Part shown: positions 1-6,778 of the stretch, in pieces
How positions within the stretch are numbered: position 1 is the stretch's first letter
How the letters are laid out: every line of letters starts with the position of its first letter
Made by a program: the position numbers and the translations under genes
Assembly (NCBI GenBank): GCA_017307785.1
Contig: JAFKGI010000005.1
Location: forward strand, 62,001-126,000
Origin: Vulcanimicrobiota bacterium
GTDB taxonomy: Bacteria > Vulcanimicrobiota > Xenobia > Xenobiales > JADMJV01
Direction: 5' to 3'
Length of the DNA stretch: 64,000 nucleotides
The notes under the pieces: model-generated
Database searches by the model: none
Told to the model about the DNA's origin: nothing
Seen by the model: only the letters and a program-made list of their open reading frames with translations

Positions 1-1
1 G

Positions 2-223
2 GCGCTCTGCCAACCCGACCCCCACAAGATGCCCGAGGCACCGGCTCCGGCCCAAACAGAAAAGTCCACCAACGACAAGTTGAAGGACGCGATTCCCGCG
101 CCGATCAAAATGGTGGTGGACGGAATTCCCGTGCCGGGCACTCAGGCCAGGATCAAACCGCGCTTTGACAACGGCGGCATCACCGGCGGCCCGACCGGCC
201 TCGATTTTAAGATGAAGTGGTGA
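2..223 (+). CDS. C-terminal fragment of a hypothetical protein (cut by left edge)
   Basis: The reading frame is open from the left edge (position 2) to a TGA at 221-223, so this is the tail of a gene that begins outside the window. The visible 74 residues are Pro/Ala-rich, then Lys-rich, and end in a Gly-rich stretch (DNGGITGGPTGLDFKMKW). No family is recognised. It converges on the response-regulator gene, whose stop lies 3 bases away. An internal ATG at 29 exists, but the open frame to its left makes a longer protein more likely. The function is unknown. Confidence 0.5.
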   Translation, partial: ALCQPDPHKMPEAPAPAQTEKSTNDKLKDAIPAPIKMVVDGIPVPGTQARIKPRFDNGGITGGPTGLDFKMKW

Positions 224-226
224 GCT

Positions 227-934
227 TCAGGCGGGGCGGGGCAGGCAGAGTCGGTAACCGACCCCCGGCTCCGTCTTGATGTAGTTGCGCTTGCCGTCCG
301 GCGAATTGAGCTTGCGGCGCAAGTTGCAGACGTTGACGCGCAGCACGTGCGAGTCATCCACGTAGCCCTCGCCCCAGACTTCCTTGAGCAACTGGCGATG
401 AGTCAGCACCCGATCCTGATTGCGCATGAAAGCCATCAGTAGGGAAAACTCGTTGGGCGTCAGAGAGATCTCGTGACTGGCCAGCGTGACGTGGCGACGC
501 TCCAGGTCCAATTCCAGGTCGCCACAGGTCAACAGGGTGGGAGCATGCAGAGACTTGCTGCGGCGCAGAGCGGCGCGCACTCGTGCCAGCAATTCGTCGA
601 CCGAGAACGGCTTGGTCAGGTAGTCGTCCGCTCCCAAATCGAGGGCCTCGATCTTGGTGTGCTCGGCTCCTTGCACCGAGAGCACAATCACGGGAATGGC
701 ATGTTCCTGGCGCAGTCGGCGCAGCAACTCGATACCGCTACCATCCGGTAGTCCAAGGTCGAGCAAGAGCAAGTCGGGAACCTGTTTGGACAGGTTGCTG
801 AAGGCTTCCTTACAGGTTTCGGCTTCGCTCACTTCGTAGTCGTGGGCGCTTAAAGAAACCTTGAGAAGGTGGCGAATGGGCCAGTCGTCCTCGACGACTA
901 GGACGTTGGCAGTGCGGGTTCTTTCGCTGATCAT
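227..934 (-). CDS. OmpR/KdpE-type two-component response regulator
   Basis: A 235-residue cytoplasmic transcription regulator. The receiver domain (about residues 10-120) shows the acidic pair ED16-D17, the phospho-acceptor D59 in LLLLDLGLPDG, and the conserved Lys in the LTKPFS motif. The C-terminal winged helix (about 135-232) has the OmpR-family ending NVCNLRRKL...GVGYRL. Length and domain order are normal for the family. No histidine kinase is found next to it, so its partner lies elsewhere or beyond the left edge. The ATG start is preceded by AAAGGG on the minus strand. It is transcribed divergently from the glycine-zipper gene at 1011. Its target genes cannot be told from the sequence. 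Confidence 0.93.
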   Translation of the reverse strand: MISERTRTANVLVVEDDWPIRHLLKVSLSAHDYEVSEAETCKEAFSNLSKQVPDLLLLDLGLPDGSGIELLRRLRQEHAIPVIVLSVQGAEHTKIEALDLGADDYLTKPFSVDELLARVRAALRRSKSLHAPTLLTCGDLELDLERRHVTLASHEISLTPNEFSLLMAFMRNQDRVLTHRQLLKEVWGEGYVDDSHVLRVNVCNLRRKLNSPDGKRNYIKTEPGVGYRLCLPRPA

Positions 935-960
935 GTATCGCCCTTTCGTGGTTCGGCATC

Positions 961-991
961 TTGACCCCGCTTCAAGGATCCTTGATACAAA
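961..991 (+). promoter_or_regulatory. candidate sigma70-type promoter for the glycine-zipper/FUN14 pair
   Basis: TTGACC at 961-966 resembles a -35 box. It is followed at 17-19 bases by GATACA or, with an upstream TG, an extended -10 TGATACAAA (983-991). The element sits about 20 bases before the ATG at 1011, so the leader would be short. The -10 match is only moderate. Confidence 0.35.
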
Positions 992-1010
992 AACCGAAGC
1001 TCACCCCCTT

Positions 1011-1310
1011 ATGGAAATTTCTCGCCTGCCGAACACACCACCTTTGACCCCGGGAAGAGTTCCTCAGTCTTCCACTCCTCCGGAAGCACCGCCGGCGGAC
1101 CAATTCCAGCCGAGCACGCCGCCACCGCCCAAGGTGGGCAAGGCGATCTGGGCCACCGCTTCGCTGACCGGCACGGTCGGCATGTATCTGGGTGCTCGCT
1201 GGGGAGCCAGCATGGGCCATCCGGCTCTCGGCTTCGCGGTCGGCACGCTGGTCGGAGGTGCCCTGGGCGCCGGACTGGCCTCCTTCGCCTACTCGGGTAA
1301 ACCGTCATAG
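1011..1310 (+). CDS. small glycine-zipper membrane protein
   Basis: A 99-residue protein with no signal peptide. Residues 1-42 are Pro/Ser/Thr-rich. Residues 43-95 hold two Gly/Ala-rich hydrophobic helices (TASLTGTVGMYLGARWGASMG and a segment with GTLVGGALGAGLASF), the spacing expected of glycine-zipper membrane helices. A longer upstream frame exists from 861 but overlaps the divergent regulator, so I chose ATG 1011. The stop overlaps the apparent beginning of the FUN14 frame, suggesting translational coupling or a fusion. The function is unknown; a hairpin-forming inner-membrane protein is likely. Confidence 0.6.
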   Translation: MEISRLPNTPPLTPGRVPQSSTPPEAPPADQFQPSTPPPPKVGKAIWATASLTGTVGMYLGARWGASMGHPALGFAVGTLVGGALGAGLASFAYSGKPS

Positions 1311-1618
1311 ACGTCGCCAACTTCCTCAATCAGGCCACCTTAGCTCAACTCGGCGGCGGCACAATCGCCGGCATCGCCATCGGCTACGCGGCCAAACGAG
1401 CCGCCAAACTGGCGCTCCTCATGCTGGGCCTGGTCTTGATTGGTCTCTACGGATTGGCCCAGCAAGGCTGGATCACCGTACACTGGCAACAAGTCTCGGA
1501 AGGCATCGAACAGGGCAGCCGAGGAGCGGGTCAGTGGATGCAGGGCCTGTTGGGCCAACTCAGCCCCAGCCTGGTGGGACTCACCGCCGGCTTCTTTATG
1601 GGACTCAAGATACGCTAA
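1307..1618 (+). CDS. FUN14 domain-containing membrane protein (start uncertain)
   Basis: The frame encodes a typical small bacterial FUN14 protein: an N-terminal LNQATLAQLGGGTIAGIAIG stretch, a hydrophobic helix around LALLMLGLVLIGLYGLAQ, and a C-terminal helix ending FFMGLKIR. The conserved GGG(T)IAGI(A)IGY part lies upstream of the first ATG (1421). An in-frame TAA at 1298-1300 bars a farther start, and no ATG, GTG or TTG lies between. The only candidates are ATA at 1307, which overlaps the previous stop (ATAG), or a frameshift from the preceding gene. FUN14 proteins are small membrane proteins of unclear role in bacteria. The 3' end overlaps the convergent GHL10 gene. Confidence 0.65.
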   Translation: MDVANFLNQATLAQLGGGTIAGIAIGYAAKRAAKLALLMLGLVLIGLYGLAQQGWITVHWQQVSEGIEQGSRGAGQWMQGLLGQLSPSLVGLTAGFFMGLKIR

Positions 1619-3086
1619 CGCGCACGCCCTTGCTTTCCACACCGGATTTGCTGGCAGCCGCAATCGCCCACTGACCGGCCGGAAGTTCGACTTCTTTCAG
1701 CTCTCCGGGCAGAATGCGATCCAGCTTCCACTCCTGACCCTGCTGGCGATAGACGGTCCAGGCTTTCAAGGGCGCGGAGTCCTGATGAGCCAGCTGCACT
1801 TTGCGGCCGCTCTGAGTGACGACAGGCACAGCCACCTGTTGGTTCTTTGCCGTGGATAGCGCCGGAGTCAGGGCCGGCTCCTTGTAAAACTCCTGGCGGA
1901 AGACCTGGTTGATGCCCTGCCGGTTCTCCAACAAGGGAGCCACGTTCCACCAGATATTGCCCTGCGAACCCTCCGGATGCTTGGCGCGCGAAAGCTCGAG
2001 CTGCTTGCGGTATTCGGCCACGTTCCACTTGGGGTTGCTGCCCAGAGCACGCAGATCGTTGCCGGCGAAGATATAGCGGCCATCCTTGGCGTGGTCGGCC
2101 CACCAGTTGATCAGCTTATCGTAGGCCTGCTTGGGTTGATCGGTGCGCCAGTAGAGCTGCGGCGCCAGATAGTCCACCCAGCCCTCGTCCATCCACTTCT
2201 GGGTGTCGGCATAGAGGCCCTCATACTGGTTGAATCCGGAGGTTCCCTCGGGCTTGTCGGGAGCCGGCAATCCGAAGGGAGAGATGCCGAAACGCACATA
2301 GCTTTTCTCTTCGCGCACGGCCGCCTGGACGTCGCGCACGGCGCGATTGACGTTTTCCCGTCGCCAGTCATCTTTATTCAGCTTGCCGCCGCCCGCCTGA
2401 TAAGCTGCGTAGGTACGCTGGTCAGGAAAGGTCACGCCTTCCTTGGGATAAGGGTAGAAGTAGTCGTCGAAGTGGATACCGTCCACGTCATACCGCCTGG
2501 TGATGTCGCGGCAGACATCGACCAGCTTCTCGCGCACCACCTCCGCGCCCGGATCCATCCACTTGGTGGTGTCGTAGTTGTGCACGTGCTCGGGATGCTC
2601 GACGGCAATATGAGGTGCCACTTGTTCCGTTTTCAGCGAAGAACTGGCCCGATAAGGATTCAGCCAGGCATGCACTTCCAGGTTGCGCTGGTGAGCCTGC
2701 TCGATCAGATAAGCCAGCGGGTCATAGCCGGGGTCCTTGCCCTGCTTGCCGGTCAGATAGTGACTCATCGGCTCCAGCTCGGAGCGATAAGTAGCATCCC
2801 CTTCCGGGCGCACCTGAAAGAAAACCGAGTTGAATCCGCTCTCCTGGAGGCGGTCCAACATCTGGCGCATCTCGCGCTTCTGGGTGTCGGCGTCCAGACT
2901 GGCGCTGCTCGGGAAGTTGATGTTCCAAACGGTGGCCACCCAGGCGCCCCGCAGTTCTCTGCGATGCTTGACCTCGACGGTATCCGACAGCTCCACCCGA
3001 TCGGTGGGCTGCTCTTCTACCCGCGAGGGGAGTTTTCGGGCGCCGGAGCGCGGAGCACTGAGCCTGGGAGCATCGCCGACTCGCAT
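1605..3086 (-). CDS. glycoside hydrolase family 10-like (GHL10/DUF187) protein
   Basis: A 493-residue protein. The GHL10 TIM-barrel domain spans roughly residues 45-360. It opens with ELRGAWVATVWNINFPS and carries FNSVFFQVRPEGDA, HAWLNPYR, YDVDGIHFDDYFYPYP, FGISPFG and WVDYLAPQLYW, all typical of this family (for example Bacillus YngK). Known members are lipoproteins or secreted, and their substrates are poorly defined surface glycans. A C-terminal beta-rich region (about 400-490) resembles an accessory domain. Unusually, there is no signal peptide: the N-terminus is a polar, Arg/Pro-rich 40-residue stretch. Its ATG overlaps the amidase stop (TAATG), so the two are translated together, consistent with joint action on the cell wall. 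Confidence 0.85.
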   Translation of the reverse strand: MRVGDAPRLSAPRSGARKLPSRVEEQPTDRVELSDTVEVKHRRELRGAWVATVWNINFPSSASLDADTQKREMRQMLDRLQESGFNSVFFQVRPEGDATYRSELEPMSHYLTGKQGKDPGYDPLAYLIEQAHQRNLEVHAWLNPYRASSSLKTEQVAPHIAVEHPEHVHNYDTTKWMDPGAEVVREKLVDVCRDITRRYDVDGIHFDDYFYPYPKEGVTFPDQRTYAAYQAGGGKLNKDDWRRENVNRAVRDVQAAVREEKSYVRFGISPFGLPAPDKPEGTSGFNQYEGLYADTQKWMDEGWVDYLAPQLYWRTDQPKQAYDKLINWWADHAKDGRYIFAGNDLRALGSNPKWNVAEYRKQLELSRAKHPEGSQGNIWWNVAPLLENRQGINQVFRQEFYKEPALTPALSTAKNQQVAVPVVTQSGRKVQLAHQDSAPLKAWTVYRQQGQEWKLDRILPGELKEVELPAGQWAIAAASKSGVESKGVRVSVS

Positions 3087-3772
3087 TACACTTGGCCGAT
3101 CAGGAGCATCTCGACCGGGTCACCGGGCGCCAACAGATCGCCCTCATCACCGGGAAGTTCAGAAGGTCCGTCCGGCTTGACGTGAGCTTCCACCGCGAAG
3201 TAATCGGCCACGCCCTTGGAGAGCGAATGTCCGAAACGGGTCTGCATGGCCGGGTCGGCCAGAATCTGTTCCTCGCCCGGGTTGGAAATGAAGCCCAGCT
3301 CGACCAGAGTGGCCGGCATCTTGGTGTTCTTGATGACGTAGAAATTGGAGGCTTTGACGCCGCAGTCGGTCAGGCCGATGTCGTCGATCATGCTCTTTTG
3401 CAGCAACTTGGCCAGGGTTTTGGAACGATCGCTGGCTTTGATGGCGTGGAAAGTCTCGGTCCCCTTGGCGGAAGCATTCTCGGCCGAATTGGCGTGGACC
3501 GAGATCAAAAGGTCGGCCGGCCAGTCGTTGGCCAAATCCACGCGAGCCTTGAGGTCGTCGCGCAGGCTGGCTCCCGGGGCAACTTCCACATCGGTCGAGC
3601 GGGTCATGCGCACCTCGGCGCCCAGCTCCACCAGGTCGGCCTGGAGAACTTTGGAAACGGCCAGAACGACGTCTTTCTCCTGGGTTCCAGCCGGTCCCAC
3701 AGCGCCCGGGAAGCGCCCACCATGGCCAGGATCGATCATGACCCGGCGTCCCGACAAAACTCCTACCGACAT
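3086..3772 (-). CDS. N-acetylmuramoyl-L-alanine amidase (Amidase_3)
   Basis: A 228-residue zinc amidase that cleaves the bond between N-acetylmuramic acid and L-Ala in peptidoglycan. Visible signatures are the first zinc His in MIDPGHGG, then a Glu in the TQEKDVVL region, the second zinc His in ISVHANS, and the catalytic Glu in LVELGFISN. It is a bare catalytic domain with no cell-wall-binding repeats and no signal peptide, which is unusual for a periplasmic enzyme. It is the first gene of a two-gene unit with the GHL10 hydrolase (overlap at 3086). It may be exported by a non-Sec route or act as a lysin; that is inference. Confidence 0.9.
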   Translation of the reverse strand: MSVGVLSGRRVMIDPGHGGRFPGAVGPAGTQEKDVVLAVSKVLQADLVELGAEVRMTRSTDVEVAPGASLRDDLKARVDLANDWPADLLISVHANSAENASAKGTETFHAIKASDRSKTLAKLLQKSMIDDIGLTDCGVKASNFYVIKNTKMPATLVELGFISNPGEEQILADPAMQTRFGHSLSKGVADYFAVEAHVKPDGPSELPGDEGDLLAPGDPVEMLLIGQV

Positions 3773-3857
3773 ATTCAGTTCTCCCTCTTATCTCTATCTT
3801 GCTAACAGCTTAGCGTCCCGAGGGAGGGAGATCGTTGACGGGAGGTTACAAACCGGA

Positions 3858-4703
3858 TTAAGAACTATTTGATTTCGAAATATTGAAATCCGCGCTCACC
3901 AGGTAATGGTCGGAAGCCTGGTCAGCCCCTTTGGCCTTGGAGTGTACCTGGCTGCCCACAAACTTTTCTTTCTGGCCGGCCGGGTAAAGCACGTGGTCGA
4001 ACTGCAGGCCTCGGTTGGCGTTGGGGTCCATGCTCGGGATGATCCAGGTGAGCTGCTCTTCGCGGGGCTTATCCGCCAGACTATCCACCAGCTGCATGCC
4101 GTCGCCCTGACCCTTGGCCAGGGTCTGCACCGAACGGTTGTGAGTCTCGTCGTTCATGTCGCCGGTCACCACCACCAGACGGGAGGGGAACGGCTTCATG
4201 TCCTGCAGCAAAATCTCGCGCCCGGCTTTGGCTTCCGCAATGCGCTGGCTCTCGGTGGCAACGTCGCCCATGCGGGCTTTGCCGTGAGTGTTGTAAACGG
4301 TGACGGTCTCGCCGTTGACGTCCACGTCGGTGCGCAGAAAATCGCGGGTGAATTGGGTCGTTCCCTGACCATCCAGAGTGGGAATGCGGTCGTTCTTGTG
4401 ACTGACCACTTTGGTGATGGGATACTTGGAGATCAGGGCCAGATTCAGACCGCTGCGGTCGTTGCTGGGCACCAGCGCCACATGCTCGTAGGAACCATTC
4501 AGACGTTCCTTGACGAACTTCTCGAGCAGCGACTTGCTGCCCACTTCCTGGAGCGCGACCACATCGCAGTCAGCCTCTTTGATGGTCTGGGCGAGAGCGC
4601 GTAATTCCTGGTTGCTCTTGGCTTGGCGCACGCCGCCACCCTGGGAAGGAGCAATAAAGTCCTTCACATTGTAGGAACCGATGCGCAGTCGCTGCACGTC
4701 CAT
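3858..4703 (-). CDS. endonuclease/exonuclease/phosphatase-family hydrolase
   Basis: A 281-residue EEP-fold metal-dependent phosphodiesterase. It shows the family motifs in order: RIGSYNVKDF near the N-terminus, VVALQEVGS with the metal-binding Glu, an internal NTHGKA, VVTGDMND with the catalytic Asp/Asn, and the terminal SDHYLVSADF with the catalytic His. Substrates in this fold range from DNA to phospholipids and cannot be predicted here. No signal peptide is present. It lies between the amidase pair and the SOD on the same strand, with 19 bases to the SOD stop. The 85-base gap on its other side (3773-3857) shows nothing notable. Confidence 0.85.
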   Translation of the reverse strand: MDVQRLRIGSYNVKDFIAPSQGGGVRQAKSNQELRALAQTIKEADCDVVALQEVGSKSLLEKFVKERLNGSYEHVALVPSNDRSGLNLALISKYPITKVVSHKNDRIPTLDGQGTTQFTRDFLRTDVDVNGETVTVYNTHGKARMGDVATESQRIAEAKAGREILLQDMKPFPSRLVVVTGDMNDETHNRSVQTLAKGQGDGMQLVDSLADKPREEQLTWIIPSMDPNANRGLQFDHVLYPAGQKEKFVGSQVHSKAKGADQASDHYLVSADFNISKSNSS

Positions 4704-4722
4704 CTCAGGTATTTCGCCGAAT

Positions 4723-5430
4723 TTAGCCGCGGGCCTCCCGCCAACGGCGGCCGACTTCTTCCCAGCAGATGATCTTCCAGAAGTTGTCCACGTAGTCTTT
4801 CCGGACGTTCTGATATTTCAGGTAGTAGGCGTGCTCCCAGACGTCCAATCCCAGCAGAGGGGTCTGGCCTTCCAGCAATGGACAATCTTGATTGGCGGTC
4901 GAGCGCACGGCCAGATTGCCGCCTTTCTCCAACACCAACCAGGCCCAGCCACTGCCGAACCGGGTCATGGCGGCTTCGTTGAAGCGTTCCTGGAATTTCT
5001 GCCAGGAGCCGAAGCGCTCTTCCAGAGCGCTCTTTAAATCACTGGGAATGTGAGAGGTGTTGGGAGGTCCGATCAGCTTCCAGAAAAGGCTATGGTTGTA
5101 GTGGCCACCACCGTTGTTGCGCACCGGCAGCTGCAGGGCGGCCGGCAGTTCCGACAGGCTTTGCAAAAGTTGTTCGACCGTCCAGTTGCTCCAGCTACCC
5201 GGATTTTTGGCGATGGCATCGTTCAAATTCTTGACGTAAGCGGCGTGATGCTTGTCATGATGAATCTGCATGGTCAGGGTATCGATGACCGGCTCCAGGG
5301 AGTTGTAGCCGTAGCCCAGTTCGGGAACGGTGAATCCGGGCGCGGCAGCGGCCTGAGCCAGGGTGGGCAAAGTAGCGGCCAGGCCGATGGTGGCCAGGCC
5401 CTGCAGAAACGTTCGACGCTGAATATCCAT
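4723..5430 (-). CDS. Tat-exported superoxide dismutase, Mn/Fe family
   Basis: A 235-residue enzyme converting superoxide to oxygen and hydrogen peroxide. The N-terminus is a twin-arginine signal (QRRTFLQG, R5-R6) with a hydrophobic stretch and an AQA-like cleavage site, so it acts outside the cytoplasm after folding. Metal ligands are visible: His in MQIHHDKHH, His in NNGGGHYNHSLFW, and Asp/His in LDVWEHAYY. The NNGGGH context and the STANQD segment resemble Mn-type rather than Fe-type enzymes, but metal choice needs testing. It is a single gene, divergent from a membrane protein. A hairpin covers its ribosome site (see 5435-5459). Confidence 0.93.
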   Translation of the reverse strand: MDIQRRTFLQGLATIGLAATLPTLAQAAAAPGFTVPELGYGYNSLEPVIDTLTMQIHHDKHHAAYVKNLNDAIAKNPGSWSNWTVEQLLQSLSELPAALQLPVRNNGGGHYNHSLFWKLIGPPNTSHIPSDLKSALEERFGSWQKFQERFNEAAMTRFGSGWAWLVLEKGGNLAVRSTANQDCPLLEGQTPLLGLDVWEHAYYLKYQNVRKDYVDNFWKIICWEEVGRRWREARG

Positions 5431-5434
5431 GCCA

Positions 5435-5459
5435 ACCCCTTTCCGATCAGGAAAGGGGG
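5435..5459 (-). promoter_or_regulatory. hairpin sequestering the SOD ribosome-binding site
   Basis: ACCCCTTTCC at 5435-5444 pairs with GGAAAGGGG at 5450-5458 around a 5-base loop. On the minus strand the 3' arm GGAAAGGGG is itself the Shine-Dalgarno-like sequence, 5 bases before the SOD ATG (5430). The folded leader would therefore hide the ribosome site, which suggests RNA-level control. No regulator is known. Confidence 0.45.
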
Positions 5460-5490
5460 TCCTCCTTTAAGAAACCCGAAGGTGCCTCTC

Positions 5491-6159
5491 ATGACATGGT
5501 TTGGAACAACGCACCTGGCCGGGCTGGCCGGAATCTGGCTGGCTTGCCTGCTGATCGGGCGTGGGGGAACCCGGTCGCGCACCTGGATCGATCGATTCTT
5601 GCTGCTCAACCTGGTCGCCTACATGGCCATCGCCTACACCTGGCGCTGGAGTCAGTTGTCGCTGGCCACTTGCCTGCCCCTGCACCTTTGCGACTTCATC
5701 CTCTTTGGAGCTTGCTATCTGCTGTGCGGACGGCGCAGCCAGACCACTTTTGAAGGCATCCATCTGCTCTCCTGGACGAGCAGCATCTGGGCCCTGATCA
5801 CGCCCGACCTCCCCAACGACTTTCCCCACTACCGCTACTTCGAGTTTTTCTGGGGACACGGGCTGATCTTCGTGGTTCTGGCCCACCTGCAAGGCGGACA
5901 AGGCTACCGCCTGACCCGCGACTCCTGGAAGGGAGCGGCGCTGAGTCTCCAGCTTTGGATCGCGCTGGTGGGAACGCTGGACTATGTGTTTGGCTGGAAC
6001 TACGGCTACCTGATGGTGCGCCCGCCGGCCGGGTCCCCGCTCGATTATCTGGGACCCTGGCCGTGCTACGTCCTGCTGGCCGACGCTCTGGTGGTGGGGC
6101 TGTGCTGGCTGGTATGCCGGCTGTTTGCGCCCCGCCCGCCGGCGGCTATGGTTTTATAA
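5491..6159 (+). CDS. YwaF/TIGR02206-like integral membrane protein
   Basis: A 222-residue polytopic protein of about six or seven helices. It carries the family features: an early HLAGLAGIWL helix, WRWSQLSLATCLPLHLCDF (the LPLHLCD motif), FFWGHGLIFVV, and a late YLGPWPCYVL segment. These match the TIGR02206/YwaF group, related to the TMEM164 domain, whose function is unknown. I chose ATG 5491, with AAGGTG 7 bases upstream. A longer frame from 5050 runs through the SOD antisense and is rejected. Its 3' end overlaps the LolA-like gene by 14 bases. Confidence 0.8.
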   Translation: MTWFGTTHLAGLAGIWLACLLIGRGGTRSRTWIDRFLLLNLVAYMAIAYTWRWSQLSLATCLPLHLCDFILFGACYLLCGRRSQTTFEGIHLLSWTSSIWALITPDLPNDFPHYRYFEFFWGHGLIFVVLAHLQGGQGYRLTRDSWKGAALSLQLWIALVGTLDYVFGWNYGYLMVRPPAGSPLDYLGPWPCYVLLADALVVGLCWLVCRLFAPRPPAAMVL

Positions 6160-6778
6160 CCGTCGAATCAGCGGGCATTTTCCAGGTCAGTTCGGCATCC
6201 GGAACCGGCCCCGGGGTGGTTTGCACCTGGGCGTGAGCGACGTCTTTGCCGCTATGCCAGGCCACGATTTCCTTGACCAATCGGGTGGTGGGGTCGAGCA
6301 CTAACTGGTTGTCTCCGTCTTTCCACCAGATGTCGGGCTCGTTGGCCTTGGAAGGCTCCAGTTCGAATTCCTGACGGACGCCGGACAGCAACAACACCAG
6401 AAAGTTGCCGGGACCGAGCGGGGCGCTGGTGGGCGCGTCTTTCAGTCCTCCCGAAAAATCTTCGGTGCTGTAACCGTTCTTCTGGGCATCCTGCCAGTCG
6501 CCCACGCGGCTGGTCCAATTCCAGATCTTGCCGCCTTCCAGCCAGCAATGAACCTCCAGGGGAGGCCCTTCGGGATACTTGGTCTCGGCCCAATAGTGCA
6601 TTTTGTCGGGCCGGCGGAAGGCCAGAGTGGAGGACTGGGTCCAGGGCATGCCTTGAACCTTGAGCTGGAAGGTCACCTTGCCCTCCGGGATGGCCGCATA
6701 CTTGGCCAGAGACTCTTCTAACGGGTCGGCCGCCGCCACTCCGGTGAGTAGAGCCGCCGCTAACAGAAATTTCTTCAT
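6146..6778 (-). CDS. LolA-like periplasmic lipoprotein-carrier-fold protein
   Basis: A 210-residue exported protein. A Lys-Lys plus hydrophobic signal peptide ends near GVAAADP. The mature part is a beta-rich half-barrel: KVTFQLKVQGMPWTQSSTLAFRRPDKMHYW resembles the opening of LolA/LolB/DUF2092 proteins, and LVLDPTTRLVKEIVAW matches their later strands. LolA carries lipoproteins across the periplasm; members outside the lol locus have less clear roles. ATG 6778 is chosen over an upstream in-frame codon because it begins the signal peptide and overlaps the PtsG stop (ATGA). It is the last gene of the PTS series. Confidence 0.65.
   Translation of the reverse strand: MKKFLLAAALLTGVAAADPLEESLAKYAAIPEGKVTFQLKVQGMPWTQSSTLAFRRPDKMHYWAETKYPEGPPLEVHCWLEGGKIWNWTSRVGDWQDAQKNGYSTEDFSGGLKDAPTSAPLGPGNFLVLLLSGVRQEFELEPSKANEPDIWWKDGDNQLVLDPTTRLVKEIVAWHSGKDVAHAQVQTTPGPVPDAELTWKMPADSTVIKP

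Noticed and set aside
1977..3185. 402-residue plus-strand frame
   Set aside because: Antisense of the GHL10 gene; no family match and no start signal.
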